A DNA stretch of 18,184 nt from JANNMJ01 sp031397815 (GCA_031397815.1 JANNMJ010000230.1:1-18184), one strand, 5' to 3'. Numbered from the stretch's first letter, positions 6,270 to 14,430 are shown. Program-made: numbers and translations. Notes: a model not told the origin generated them from the sequence alone.

Positions 6270-7485
6270 CGGCTGCCGGCTGCTGTTTTGAAAGCCTTAA
6301 CAGCTTGCGGAAGGCATCTGAGATGTCGCCTGAAACAGCATCCAACTCATTGGCACCGAGCAGATGCGTGCGTTCATCAGTGATAGGCTTTACGGTGCCG
6401 TCTGCCACATAATAAGCGGCAAATTCGGACGGGTTAATCCAGCTCGCCCGCGGCACGATAGCGTCAATCTCTTTCTCCAATTCGGGCCGCTTCTCCCACA
6501 CTTTCCAAGCCTCCAGAAGCAGATTGCAAGATGCCAAGATGTACGGGCTGTGCGTCGTGATGATAAGGTCATTCTTCCCCTCAGCCTTCGCGCACTTCTC
6601 AATCAGCACGTTCAGCAGGGCTTGTTGCGCTTCGGGGTAAAGGTTCATCTCAGGTTCTTCGATGATGAAGCTCTGCGGGCGCTTGGTCTGGCGGCTGAGA
6701 TGTTCGAGCAGTACCAATAACGGCGCTACTGATTGGATGCCGCTGGCGGTTTCGTAGAGGTAAAGTGGCTTTTCGCGGCCGGGGATTCGGATGTAATCAT
6801 CGCCGCCGCGTTGTTCGTATTTAACCCCAAAGATTGGTAGTTCTAAGTCGGTTACTTCTTTCTTGGCTCCGGCAAACGCGTTTACGAATTCAAGCAACTG
6901 CTTCGGCAAGTTAATGTCATCACGCATCAAACCGGCTAAAGAGAAACTAACAGCACCGCAGAAAACTCGCTCAGCAGGAATGTAGACTAAGGATTTAGGG
7001 AAAAGTTGCTTGTGTAGCCATTCTTCAACTTTTTTTACTGCAGCAGACTTAATATCTGCTGTTTTCAAAAAAGCGTCTGCAAGATCTTTACTTGCTCCTG
7101 CAGCCAACATTGTTTGCCTAAACTCATCGGATAGGCGCTTCAGGTTGGCTTCATCATTTAGAGTTTTATCTACTGCTTTTTGAAAAGCAGTAGGCCCGTT
7201 TTCTATTAGCTCTTTATTATTCCACTCAAGCTTACCTCCGGATGAACTAATCCACTGAATACTGGAAAGATGGTCATGAAAGTTACCTAAGCCAATTTCT
7301 TTAATTGCTTGTAGCGAACGATCTTCTGAGGCGCTTAGATTAGAACCATCCTTCCACACCGCCGCCAGCTTCGCCAGCGTGCTCTTCCCTCCACCCGTGG
7401 GGCCGATGAAGACGGTGACGCGCTTGAAGGTGACTTCCGCCTCGCGGATGGGGCCGAAGTCGCGGACGGTGAGGGTTTCGTTCAT
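6262..7485 (-). CDS. ABC-type AAA ATPase (AAA_15/AAA_21-like), first gene of the ATPase-nuclease pair
   Basis: The protein has 407 residues and is probably cytosolic. ATG 7485 gives MNETLTVRDFGPIREAEV, the usual first strand of this class. Visible motifs are Walker A GPTGGGKST (28-36), YIPAERVF in the middle, an ABC-like signature ETASGIQS (245-252), Walker B FIIEEPEMNLYP (about 273-284) and the switch His in ITTHSPYIL (about 308-316). There is no C-terminal Toprim domain, so it is not an OLD or GajA nuclease. ATPases of this class often pair with a toxin or nuclease in phage defence (PARIS AriA, AbiLi, RloA and PtuA are known examples) and bind DNA or sense the invader. That role here is inference. 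A TACCTTTG promoter lies 40 bp upstream, divergent from ppx. The stretch around 6840-7330 is clearly poorer in GC than the rest of the gene. Confidence 0.85.
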   Translation of the reverse strand: MNETLTVRDFGPIREAEVTFKRVTVFIGPTGGGKSTLAKLAAVWKDGSNLSASEDRSLQAIKEIGLGNFHDHLSSIQWISSSGGKLEWNNKELIENGPTAFQKAVDKTLNDEANLKRLSDEFRQTMLAAGASKDLADAFLKTADIKSAAVKKVEEWLHKQLFPKSLVYIPAERVFCGAVSFSLAGLMRDDINLPKQLLEFVNAFAGAKKEVTDLELPIFGVKYEQRGGDDYIRIPGREKPLYLYETASGIQSVAPLLVLLEHLSRQTKRPQSFIIEEPEMNLYPEAQQALLNVLIEKCAKAEGKNDLIITTHSPYILASCNLLLEAWKVWEKRPELEKEIDAIVPRASWINPSEFAAYYVADGTVKPITDERTHLLGANELDAVSGDISDAFRKLLRLSKQQPAADA

Positions 7486-7524
7486 GGTGGACTGATGCTC
7501 GGAATCGCCCTTTGCGGGGCGGGG

Positions 7525-7532
7525 CAAAGGTA
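7525..7532 (-). promoter_or_regulatory. -7 element TACCTTTG of the ATPase-nuclease operon
   Basis: The minus strand reads TACCTTTG, an exact match to the Bacteroidota -7 consensus TAnnTTTG, 40 bp upstream of the ATPase ATG. No clear -33 TTTG is seen at the usual distance. The same octamer occurs before smc and accA, so this cassette uses the host's ordinary promoter type. Confidence 0.6.
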
Positions 7533-7582
7533 GCCGAGCGGGTAAGCATCGGTTCGGCGCGTGCCGTCTCCGGGAAGGCCCG

Positions 7583-7590
7583 TATTTTTG
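7583..7590 (+). promoter_or_regulatory. -7 element TATTTTTG of the ppx/gppA gene
   Basis: TATTTTTG matches TAnnTTTG exactly and ends only 9 bp before the ATG at 7600. Transcription would start within a few bases of the start codon, giving a nearly leaderless mRNA. It diverges from the ATPase promoter about 50 bp away. No good -33 element is visible. Confidence 0.6.
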
Positions 7591-7599
7591 TAGCATCAC

Positions 7600-8583
7600 A
7601 TGATCGACCTCTCCTCTCCACCCGAAATCAGCAGCGGCAGCGGCAGCACGACCACCATCAAGCTCGCGGCTATCGATATCGGCTCTAACGCTATTCGGTG
7701 CCAGATTTCCAGCGTGTTGCTTTTTGAAGGAACCTATACGTTCAAGAAGCTCGAATACGTCCGGTACCCGCTGCGGCTTGGCGAGGATGTGTTTGCGGGC
7801 GGCATCATTGGGGAGCGGCGGGCGGAAAAGCTGCAACAGTTTCTGCATTCGATGAAGCTGCTGATGGCGGTTCACGATGTGGAAGCCTACCGCATCTGTG
7901 CCACTTCGGCGATGCGCTCGGCGCAGAACGGCGTGGAGTTGGCGCACCAGATTCGGCAGCGGCTGCGGATGAAGATTGATATTATCGACGGCGTGGCCGA
8001 AGCAGGGTACGTCGACCGGATTCTGACGGCCGTTCTTGCCGACGGGCGCCATTATCTGCACATCGATGTGGGCGGCGGCTCGACGGAGTTCAACCTCTAC
8101 GTGAACCGCGAGAAAGTAGCGTCGCAGTCGTTCGAGATTGGCTCGATTCGGCGTTTGCAAGCGCAGGACGAGGAATCGAATACCACTTGGGAAGCGATGA
8201 AAGCTTGGGTCAAGCTTCACGCCCGCCAATACCACGTGAGCCGCGCCATCGGCACGGGCGGCAACATCGGCAAGCTCTACGATATGGCGCACCGGACGCC
8301 CGGCCAGCCGATTTTCCGTCGCCAAATCGACGAAATCCACACCCGTCTCGCCGCGATGACCATCGACGAGCGCATCCGCATCGCCCTCCTCAACCCGGAC
8401 CGCGCCGACGTTATCGTCCCCGCCGCGCACATCTACCTCAAGGCGATGCAGTGGGCGAAAATCGAGAGTATGATTGTCCCTGATGTGGGGCTGAAAGACG
8501 GCATTCTGCAAGCGCTTCTGGAAGAGCAGCTTGGCTCGACGATGGCGAATTACCAACTCGCCGTCGTGAATCAGACGTGGTGA
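7600..8583 (+). CDS. Ppx/GppA-family phosphatase (short form)
   Basis: The protein has 327 residues and belongs to the ASKHA-fold Ppx/GppA family, which removes terminal phosphates from polyphosphate or converts pppGpp to ppGpp. It is cytosolic. The ATP/phosphate-site motifs are all present: AAIDIGSNAIRCQI near residue 25, CATSAMRSAQNG near 105, IIDGVAEAGYV near 130, HIDVGGGSTEFNLY near 150 and GTGGNIGKLYDMA near 220. The glutamate in VAEAGY fits the catalytic glutamate position. The protein has only the two-lobed phosphatase core and lacks the C-terminal HD-like extension of E. coli Ppx and GppA, as is usual in the phylum. No other in-frame ATG precedes the core, and a promoter element ends 9 bp upstream, so the start is secure. 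Sequence alone does not separate polyphosphatase from pppGpp phosphatase. Confidence 0.92.
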   Translation: MIDLSSPPEISSGSGSTTTIKLAAIDIGSNAIRCQISSVLLFEGTYTFKKLEYVRYPLRLGEDVFAGGIIGERRAEKLQQFLHSMKLLMAVHDVEAYRICATSAMRSAQNGVELAHQIRQRLRMKIDIIDGVAEAGYVDRILTAVLADGRHYLHIDVGGGSTEFNLYVNREKVASQSFEIGSIRRLQAQDEESNTTWEAMKAWVKLHARQYHVSRAIGTGGNIGKLYDMAHRTPGQPIFRRQIDEIHTRLAAMTIDERIRIALLNPDRADVIVPAAHIYLKAMQWAKIESMIVPDVGLKDGILQALLEEQLGSTMANYQLAVVNQTW

Positions 8584-8679
8584 GGGGAGTTTTAGAGCGG
8601 TTCTCATTCGGTAACCCATCTTCATTGTGAAAGGGGTTGGGGTGAGGATTGCGCTGATTTCGCCTCCCCCACCCCGCCG

Positions 8680-8687
8680 TACCTTTG
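8680..8687 (+). promoter_or_regulatory. -7 element TACCTTTG of smc
   Basis: TACCTTTG is an exact TAnnTTTG match, 35 bp before the smc ATG. TTTC at 8658-8661, 18 bp upstream, is a one-mismatch candidate for the -33 TTTG. The element lies inside the longest possible open frame (which begins at 8627), so it helps place the true start downstream at 8723. Confidence 0.65.
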
Positions 8688-8722
8688 CAACCTACAGCAA
8701 TCAGTACAGCAAGGGCCACCGG

Positions 8723-11700
8723 ATGCAGCTTTCGAGGTTAGAGATTAACGGGTTCAAGAGTTTTGGGGATAAGGTCGTGCTGCGGTTCGACAAGGGCGTG
8801 AGCGGGATTGTGGGGCCGAACGGCTGCGGAAAATCCAACGTGGTGGACGCCATCCGGTGGGTGCTCGGCGAGCAGAAGACGCGGAACCTGCGGTCGGATA
8901 AGATGGAGAACGTGATTTTCAACGGCTCCAAGAATCGCAAGCCGACGCAGCTCGCCGAAGTCACGATTACGTTTGAGAACACGCGCGGCCTGCTGCCCAC
9001 CGCCTACAGCACCGTGAGCATCACCCGCCGCTACTACCGCACCGGCGAGGGAGAATACCTGCTCAACGGCGTGGCTTGCCGGTTGAAGGATATCACCGAC
9101 CTGTTTTTGGATACCGGAATCGGCCCCGATTCTTACGCCATCATCGAGCTGCGGATGGTCGATGAGCTGCTGAACGATAAGGAAAATGCCCGGCGGGCGC
9201 TCTTCGAGGAAGCCGCCGGGGTGAGCAAGTTTCGGGTTCGCCGGAAACAGACGCTCAAGAAGCTCGACGAGACCGACGCCGATTTGACCCGCGTCGAGGA
9301 CGTGTTGGCGGAGCTGCAACGCAACCTCAAAAGTCTGGAGCGGCAGGCGAAAGTGAGCCAGCGGTTCGGTAAGCTTCGGCAGGAATACCGCGCCGTGAGC
9401 ATGGTATTTGCGCGCCGTGCCATCGCGCACCACGCCGAGTCGCTGATGCGCTTGCAAGACCAGCTTGCCGCCGAGACGACGCGCCGCCAAACGTTCGCCC
9501 GCGAGGCTTTCGATTTGGAACGCGCCCTCGATGGATTGCAGAAAGGGACGGAAACCGCCCGCGCCGCCCTCGACCAGCAGCGGACGGGTACGGCGGAAGC
9601 CGGTTTCCGGCTGCGCGAGGCAGAAACGGCGCATCAGCAGCGGAAACAGCGGTTGCAGCAGCTGGAAGAGCGGGCGCGCACCTTGCGCCAGACGCTGGCG
9701 CAGGAAGCCGCGCAGACCGAGCAAACCGTCCGCGACCTCGGCACCCTCGCCGACCGCCTCACTGCTACCGCCGCCGAGCTAGCCACCGCCCGCGAAGCCA
9801 CCGCCGCCGCCCGCGCCGCCCAAGAAGCCGCGCAACAGCAACGCGCCACCGCCCAACAAGCGCAGCAAAATGCCGCGCAGCAGCAGCGCACGACCCAAAC
9901 CACCGTTTTCCAGCAGCAAAAAGACGCCGAGATTGCCGCCCTGCACGTGCAAACCGCCCGCCGCGAGCAGCAGCAAGTGCAGGACCGTCTGCGCGCCGAC
10001 CACGACGCCACCGCCCATCACGCCGACGAGCTGGCCCGCGCCGACGCGGCCGTGCTGGTCGCCACAGAAACCCTGACGGCGCTTCAGGAAGCTGAACGCC
10101 AGCGTCAAGAAGCCCTCACCGCTGCCGAAGCTGACGTGCAGGCGCGCACCGCCGACCTCGCCGCCGCCACGCGCACCCTTGACGCCAAGCGCAACCAGCT
10201 CACCCTCACGCGCTCGCTCGTCGAGAACCTTGAAGGGTTTCCCGAAGCGAGTCGGTTTCTGTACAAGGCGGCGCAGAGCGGCCAATGGGCGACCAAAGCC
10301 GGCGCCCCGCTCCTGCTCAGCGACGTGCTGACGTGCCCGCCCGACCTGAAAGCCGCCATCAGCACGTATCTGGAGCCGTGGCTGCCGTGTTTCGTGGTTG
10401 ATTCGCTGGAAGAAGCGACCGCCGCCGTCGGGCTTTTGCAGCGCGAGAAGAAAGGCCGCGCAGGCTTCCTGTTACCGGAAGGAACGGGCGGCAATACCTT
10501 GCCATCGGCCCCACCTAAGGGTGCCGAATCGGCGCGGTCGGTGGTTGCGCCGACGGAGCCGCGTTACGCGCCGCTCCTTGATGCGCTCCTCGCCGATGTG
10601 TATTTCACGGATGCCGGTTTGGGGGAAGTGCCGACTGATTCGCCGCATATCTGGCTTCAGCGCGACGGTTCGGCCGTCCGCCGACCGGGGCATTTGAGCG
10701 GCGGCACCGTCGGGACGATGACCGGCGCACGCCTCGGCCGACGGCAGGAATTGGATGCGCTCACCACCGAAGTGGCCGACCTCAGCGAGCAGGTGAAAAC
10801 CCTGCAAACCGCCGCCGACGCGGCCCGCACGCAAGCCGCGACGCTCCGCAGCGCCGCCCGGCCGCACGAAATCCGCAGCGCCGAGCAAGCCGTGCAGCAG
10901 ACCGCCCGCACCCAGCACGCCGCCCAGATGCGCGGCGAGCAAGCGACGCAAAACCGCGAGCGCGCCGAGCAGCAGCTAGCGGCCCTCGGGGCGCGCTTGG
11001 CGGAGCTGGAAGCCACGGCCACCGCCCTCGCGCCGGTGGCGGATGCCGCCCGCACTGCCCTCAGCGAAGCCGACGCGGCGCTTTCGGCGGCGGCGCGTAC
11101 CCTCGACTCGCTCACGCAGACTGCCGCTGAGCGGTCGGCGGAGTTCAATCAGCTTAATATCCGGCAGCATCAGCTTCAGAATCAGGAAGCCGCGACGCAG
11201 CAGGAAATGGCGTACAAGCGCGTCAGTGCCGAAACGGCGGGCCAGCGTGCTGAACAGCAGCGCACCGAGCTGACCCAAAACGACGGCGAAGCCACCGACC
11301 TCCGCGCCACCCTCGCCGAAGATGAGCGTGCGCTCACCGACCTCCGCACCGCCCGCGATTCCGCCCAACAGCAGCTCTCGGACGCCGAAACGGCCTATCT
11401 GCAAGCGCGGGGCGCCGTGGATGACACCGAGCGGCAGCGGCGCGACCGCGAGCGGCAGCGCGGACTGGCCGACGAAGTGACCCGGCAGCTCGCCGAGAAA
11501 GTGAGCGAGACGAAACTGCAATTAGTGGCCGTGCGCGAGCGCCTCACGATTGAGTTTGGGCTTGAATTGGGGGAAAACGACGCCGTGCCAGTAGAAGAAG
11601 GCGCCGAGATGGAAGCCGATTTCGCCGAATTCACCCTCGAAGATTTGAACCGGCGGATGCTCGATATCCGCAAGCGGCTGGATGCGCTGGGGCCGGTAAA

Positions 11701-12295
11701 CCCGCTCGCGCACGAAGCCTACGAGGAGATTCGGCAGCGCGACGAATTCATCCGCACCCAGCGCGACGATTTGTTGCAGGCGAAGAATCTGCTCCTGAAA
11801 ACCATCGCCGAGATTGACGCTGTGGCGAAGGAGAAATATCTGGCGGCATTCGCGCAGATTAAAGAGCATTTCGGTCGCGTTTTCCGGTCGCTTTTCTACG
11901 AAGGCGACACTTGCGACCTGCAAATCGTCGACCCGAACAACCCGCTCGAATCGCGGATTGAGATTCTGGCGCGCCCCAAAGGCAAGCGCCCGCTCACGAT
12001 CAACCAGCTTTCGGGCGGCGAAAAAACGCTGACCGCCGTCGCGCTCCTGTTCGCCATTTACCTGTTGAAACCGGCGCCGTTCTGCATTTTCGACGAAGTA
12101 GACGCCCCCCTCGACGACGCCAACATCGACAAGTTTAACCAGATTATCAAGGAATTCTCGGCCTCCTCGCAGTTCATCATCGTCACGCACAACAAGCGTA
12201 CAATGGCGGCCACTGACGTGATGTACGGCATCACGATGACCGAGCCGGGCGTGAGCCGCGCCCTCCCGGTAGACTTGCGAACAGTAGCAGCGTAA
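8723..12295 (+). CDS. smc: Chromosome segregation protein SMC
   Basis: The protein has 1190 residues, the normal length for bacterial SMC. It is the ATP-driven core of the Smc-ScpAB condensin, which extrudes and organises DNA loops. ATG 8723 gives the canonical beginning MQLSRLEINGFKSFGDKVVL, and a promoter element lies at 8680. The N-terminal head has Walker A GIVGPNGCGKSNVVDAIRW (about 29-47). A first coiled-coil arm follows, strikingly rich in Ala, Gln, Thr and Arg at about residues 350-430. The hinge lies at about 500-660 (LENLEGFPEAS, GAPLLLSDVLTCPPDL, GRAGFLLPEG). After the second arm, the C-terminal head has the signature QLSGGEKTLTAVALLF (about 1095), Walker B FCIFDEVDAPLDDAN and the H-loop VTHNKRTM. 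All catalytic motifs are intact. scpA and scpB are not in this window. Confidence 0.98.
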   Translation: MQLSRLEINGFKSFGDKVVLRFDKGVSGIVGPNGCGKSNVVDAIRWVLGEQKTRNLRSDKMENVIFNGSKNRKPTQLAEVTITFENTRGLLPTAYSTVSITRRYYRTGEGEYLLNGVACRLKDITDLFLDTGIGPDSYAIIELRMVDELLNDKENARRALFEEAAGVSKFRVRRKQTLKKLDETDADLTRVEDVLAELQRNLKSLERQAKVSQRFGKLRQEYRAVSMVFARRAIAHHAESLMRLQDQLAAETTRRQTFAREAFDLERALDGLQKGTETARAALDQQRTGTAEAGFRLREAETAHQQRKQRLQQLEERARTLRQTLAQEAAQTEQTVRDLGTLADRLTATAAELATAREATAAARAAQEAAQQQRATAQQAQQNAAQQQRTTQTTVFQQQKDAEIAALHVQTARREQQQVQDRLRADHDATAHHADELARADAAVLVATETLTALQEAERQRQEALTAAEADVQARTADLAAATRTLDAKRNQLTLTRSLVENLEGFPEASRFLYKAAQSGQWATKAGAPLLLSDVLTCPPDLKAAISTYLEPWLPCFVVDSLEEATAAVGLLQREKKGRAGFLLPEGTGGNTLPSAPPKGAESARSVVAPTEPRYAPLLDALLADVYFTDAGLGEVPTDSPHIWLQRDGSAVRRPGHLSGGTVGTMTGARLGRRQELDALTTEVADLSEQVKTLQTAADAARTQAATLRSAARPHEIRSAEQAVQQTARTQHAAQMRGEQATQNRERAEQQLAALGARLAELEATATALAPVADAARTALSEADAALSAAARTLDSLTQTAAERSAEFNQLNIRQHQLQNQEAATQQEMAYKRVSAETAGQRAEQQRTELTQNDGEATDLRATLAEDERALTDLRTARDSAQQQLSDAETAYLQARGAVDDTERQRRDRERQRGLADEVTRQLAEKVSETKLQLVAVRERLTIEFGLELGENDAVPVEEGAEMEADFAEFTLEDLNRRMLDIRKRLDALGPVNPLAHEAYEEIRQRDEFIRTQRDDLLQAKNLLLKTIAEIDAVAKEKYLAAFAQIKEHFGRVFRSLFYEGDTCDLQIVDPNNPLESRIEILARPKGKRPLTINQLSGGEKTLTAVALLFAIYLLKPAPFCIFDEVDAPLDDANIDKFNQIIKEFSASSQFIIVTHNKRTMAATDVMYGITMTEPGVSRALPVDLRTVAA

Positions 12296-12383
12296 ATTCT
12301 CTACGTTTCGCTTCGATTACAAACCTCTTCTTCATTCTTCTGATTTTTCTGTACCGTCCTATCCTTCCACTGTTCTAATTAAA

Positions 12384-12407
12384 GGCAATAAGGCTGATGC
12401 TATTGCC
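12384..12407 (+). promoter_or_regulatory. Inverted repeat in the leader of the glycosyltransferase gene
   Basis: GGCAATA (12384-12390) and TATTGCC (12401-12407) form a perfect 7-bp stem around a 10-base loop that could add a GC/GC pair. It lies 17 bp before the glycosyltransferase ATG. No T tract follows, so it is not a standard terminator for smc. It could be an operator or a leader hairpin that affects translation. Nothing else is seen in the 129-bp gap except TACGTTTC at 12302-12309, a one-mismatch -7 element. Confidence 0.35.
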
Positions 12408-12424
12408 GCCAAATATTCCTACTG

Positions 12425-13666
12425 ATGGCCTCCTCTCCCCGCAAGAACGTCCTTTTGCTGATTCCGAATCTCGATTTCGGCGGCGCCCAGCGTGCTTTTT
12501 ATTTCATGAGCACTGAGCTGGCGAAGGAATATAATGTCATTGACTGCGCGTTCAACACCGATTCGGGTATTGCCTATCCCACGGGTAATCCGCTTCTTAC
12601 GCTCGACGTGCCTGGCGGCGGCTCCGTCATTGATAAGGCCCGCAATTTCTGGCGGCGGGTCGAGCAGCTTCGTGCCCTCAAGCGCAAGCATAAAATCGAC
12701 GTTACGATCAGCCAATTGGCGGGCGCCGATTACGTCAACCTCCTCGCGGGCGCCAACGATAAGCGAATCGTCCTCGTGCAAGGCTCGCGCACGGCGCCGG
12801 ATGCCAATATTACCGGTCTGAACAAGCTCTTGCAGAACCGCGTGCTGGTGCCGTGGCTCTACCGCCGCGCCGACCGTATCGCCGTTGTCAGCCGCGATAT
12901 CGTCCCTGAGATGACGGTGGCTTTTGGCTTACCGGCCGCTCGCACGACCGTTCTCCACAACTGCGTCGATTTGGCGACGGTCCGCCCGAAAGCGCAGGAG
13001 CCGATTGAGCCGGAAGTGCAAGCCATTTTCGACGCCTTTCCGATTCTGATAACGTCGGGGCGGTTGGCGGAGCAGAAAAACCAAGCACCTATGCTCGATG
13101 TGCTGGCCGGGCTGCGGGCGGGCGGGTCAATCGCGAAGCTGTTCTTCCTAGGTGGTGGCCATTTGCTGGAAGCGCTGCTGGCGCGTGGTAAAGCACAAGG
13201 GCTGCGCTGCTGGCATGCTGAAAGCGGATCGCCCATCACGCCCGATTTCGACGTGTATTTTATGGGTTTTCAGAATAATCCCTTTAAGTATTTGGCGAAA
13301 GCCGACTTATTCGTATTTCCTTCTGATTTCGAAGGCTTTTCACTGGCCCTCATCGAAGCCCTCGGTTGCGGACTGCCCATCGCGTCCACCGATTGCCCCA
13401 CTGGCCCCCGCGAATTGCTCTCCCCGACCTCACCTATTCCGCAAGCGCCCATCACCGCCGCTGAGTTTGCCGAGTTTGGCGTGTTGCTGCCGCTGCTCCA
13501 CCCGGCTGACAATCCGACGGCGGCCGTCGGGGTTTGGGTCGAAGCATTGAAGAAAATGCTCAGTGACAACCAGCTACGTCGGCGTTACGCGGAAACCGCG
13601 CCTACCCGCGCCGCCGAGTTCGACCTGAGCCGGTATCTGGCGAAATGGAAAGCGATTATCGACTAG
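12425..13666 (+). CDS. GT4-family glycosyltransferase
   Basis: This is a 413-residue GT-B fold retaining glycosyltransferase of family GT4, cytosolic or membrane-associated. The N-terminal acceptor domain starts with VLLLIPNLDFGGAQRAFYFM, which carries the GGAxR/E-type loop of the family. The C-terminal donor domain begins near ILITSGRLAEQKN (about residue 205). It includes FMGFQNNPFKYLAKADLFVF and then the E-x7-E motif EGFSLALIE (about 305-313), followed by ALGCGLPIASTDCPTGPREL. The nucleotide-sugar donor and the acceptor cannot be read from sequence. No polysaccharide or lipopolysaccharide genes flank it, so it may be a solitary cell-envelope or glycan-modifying enzyme. The ATG at 12425 overlaps no promoter element, and an inverted repeat lies just upstream. 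It converges with the acyltransferase across a palindromic repeat. Confidence 0.92.
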   Translation: MASSPRKNVLLLIPNLDFGGAQRAFYFMSTELAKEYNVIDCAFNTDSGIAYPTGNPLLTLDVPGGGSVIDKARNFWRRVEQLRALKRKHKIDVTISQLAGADYVNLLAGANDKRIVLVQGSRTAPDANITGLNKLLQNRVLVPWLYRRADRIAVVSRDIVPEMTVAFGLPAARTTVLHNCVDLATVRPKAQEPIEPEVQAIFDAFPILITSGRLAEQKNQAPMLDVLAGLRAGGSIAKLFFLGGGHLLEALLARGKAQGLRCWHAESGSPITPDFDVYFMGFQNNPFKYLAKADLFVFPSDFEGFSLALIEALGCGLPIASTDCPTGPRELLSPTSPIPQAPITAAEFAEFGVLLPLLHPADNPTAAVGVWVEALKKMLSDNQLRRRYAETAPTRAAEFDLSRYLAKWKAIID

Positions 13667-13734
13667 TCGCTTAGCCGACGGCGCACGAGGTGTAGCGCGG
13701 GGTTTTTAAGCTGTCAGCCAGAAATTATCGAGGA

Positions 13735-13852
13735 TTTTGTCATTGCGAGGAGGAGGCTTTGCGACGACGTGGCAATCCTCGTTGGCTCGGCTAGGCGGCT
13801 GAGCCAACGCCCCCATCCTACGAGGATTGCTTCGTTCCTCGCAATGACAAAA
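13735..13852. repeat. 118-bp nested palindromic repeat (MITE/REP-like)
   Basis: The element is bounded by perfect 17-bp inverted repeats, TTTTGTCATTGCGAGGA (13735-13751) and TCCTCGCAATGACAAAA (13836-13852). Inside are two further nested pairs: GCAATCCTCG (13772-13781) with CGAGGATTGC (13821-13830), and TTGGCTC (13782-13788) with GAGCCAA (13801-13807). It has no coding capacity and no obvious target-site duplication. Elements with GTCATTGCGAGG ends are, from memory, dispersed repeats in many bacterial genomes, so this is probably a non-autonomous mobile repeat. It lies between the convergent glycosyltransferase and acyltransferase genes, where the RNA hairpin could also help stop transcription both ways. 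Confidence 0.8.
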
Positions 13853-13875
13853 CCGGAAAACGTTCGGTCAGCCTG

Positions 13876-14430
13876 TTAACGCACCCCTTGATCGGGGAAG
13901 CGGCCTTTTTTGGTACGATAGAAGGCAAGAATCGTCTCCAGATCAACCTCGTAGTTGCCGGTTGGATACACGAGCGGCCCGACGCCGGCCTCCTTTTTTT
14001 CGTAATCGAGGAAGCCGAGGGCGATGGGTACGCCTGCTTCCAAGGCTGTGTAATAGAAGCCTTTTCGCCATTTCGGCTGATACTTACGCGTGCCTTCTGG
14101 CGTGATGAGCATCACGAGCGGGTCGTGCTCCTTAAAAAGCGCCACCATCGCGTCGACGAGTGAGTTGTTCTTCGAGCGGTCAACGCCGAGGCCGCCGACC
14201 GATTTCACTAGCCAACCGAGGAGTGGATGGTCGACCCACTCCTTCTTCACGGTGAAACGCACGGGTAGGTCCATCAGGTAGAAGGCGCCGCGCGCGTAAA
14301 TCAAATCCCAGTTGGAGGTGTGCGGCGCGGCAATCATCACGCACTGCGTGACGCCCGGCGGCATCCGCGAAGCAAGCTTCCAGCCGCTGACGGCAAATAC
14401 GGTCTTCGCGACGACTTTCCAGAAGCCCAC
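13876..14430 (-). CDS. 1-acyl-sn-glycerol-3-phosphate acyltransferase family (PlsC-like)
   Basis: This is a 184-residue PlsC/LPLAT-type acyltransferase, likely at the inner membrane face, where such enzymes move an acyl chain to lysophosphatidic acid or a related lysolipid. Motif I is APHTSNWD, with His37 and Asp42 forming the catalytic H-x4-D. Motif II is the GVDRSKN segment (82-88), and motif III is TPEGTR (110-115). The protein is short for PlsC, resembling the small versions found singly in Bacteroidota, and the exact substrate is open. The start is GTG 14430; a TAA lies in frame just upstream, with only GTG or CTG available. A near-match promoter element, GACCTTTG, sits about 52 bp upstream. 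It is downstream of and co-directional with the patatin gene, 71 bp away. Confidence 0.88.
   Translation of the reverse strand: MGFWKVVAKTVFAVSGWKLASRMPPGVTQCVMIAAPHTSNWDLIYARGAFYLMDLPVRFTVKKEWVDHPLLGWLVKSVGGLGVDRSKNNSLVDAMVALFKEHDPLVMLITPEGTRKYQPKWRKGFYYTALEAGVPIALGFLDYEKKEAGVGPLVYPTGNYEVDLETILAFYRTKKGRFPDQGVR

Noticed and set aside
6262..7485. OLD-family or GajA-type nuclease
   Set aside because: At 407 residues, the protein ends shortly after the H-loop region, with no room for a Toprim domain and no E/DxD motifs.
7486..8625. 380-residue upstream extension of the ATPase frame on the minus strand
   Set aside because: It runs antisense through the real ppx/gppA gene and across the divergent promoters. 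MNETLTVRDFGPI at 7485 is the family-typical start.
8627..8722. 32-residue N-terminal extension of SMC
   Set aside because: It contains the exact promoter element at 8680-8687, and SMC proteins begin at the MQLSRLEINGFKSF position.
8738..9724. Long minus-strand open frame opposite the smc N-terminus
   Set aside because: Antisense shadow of the highly conserved SMC head; no domain is visible.
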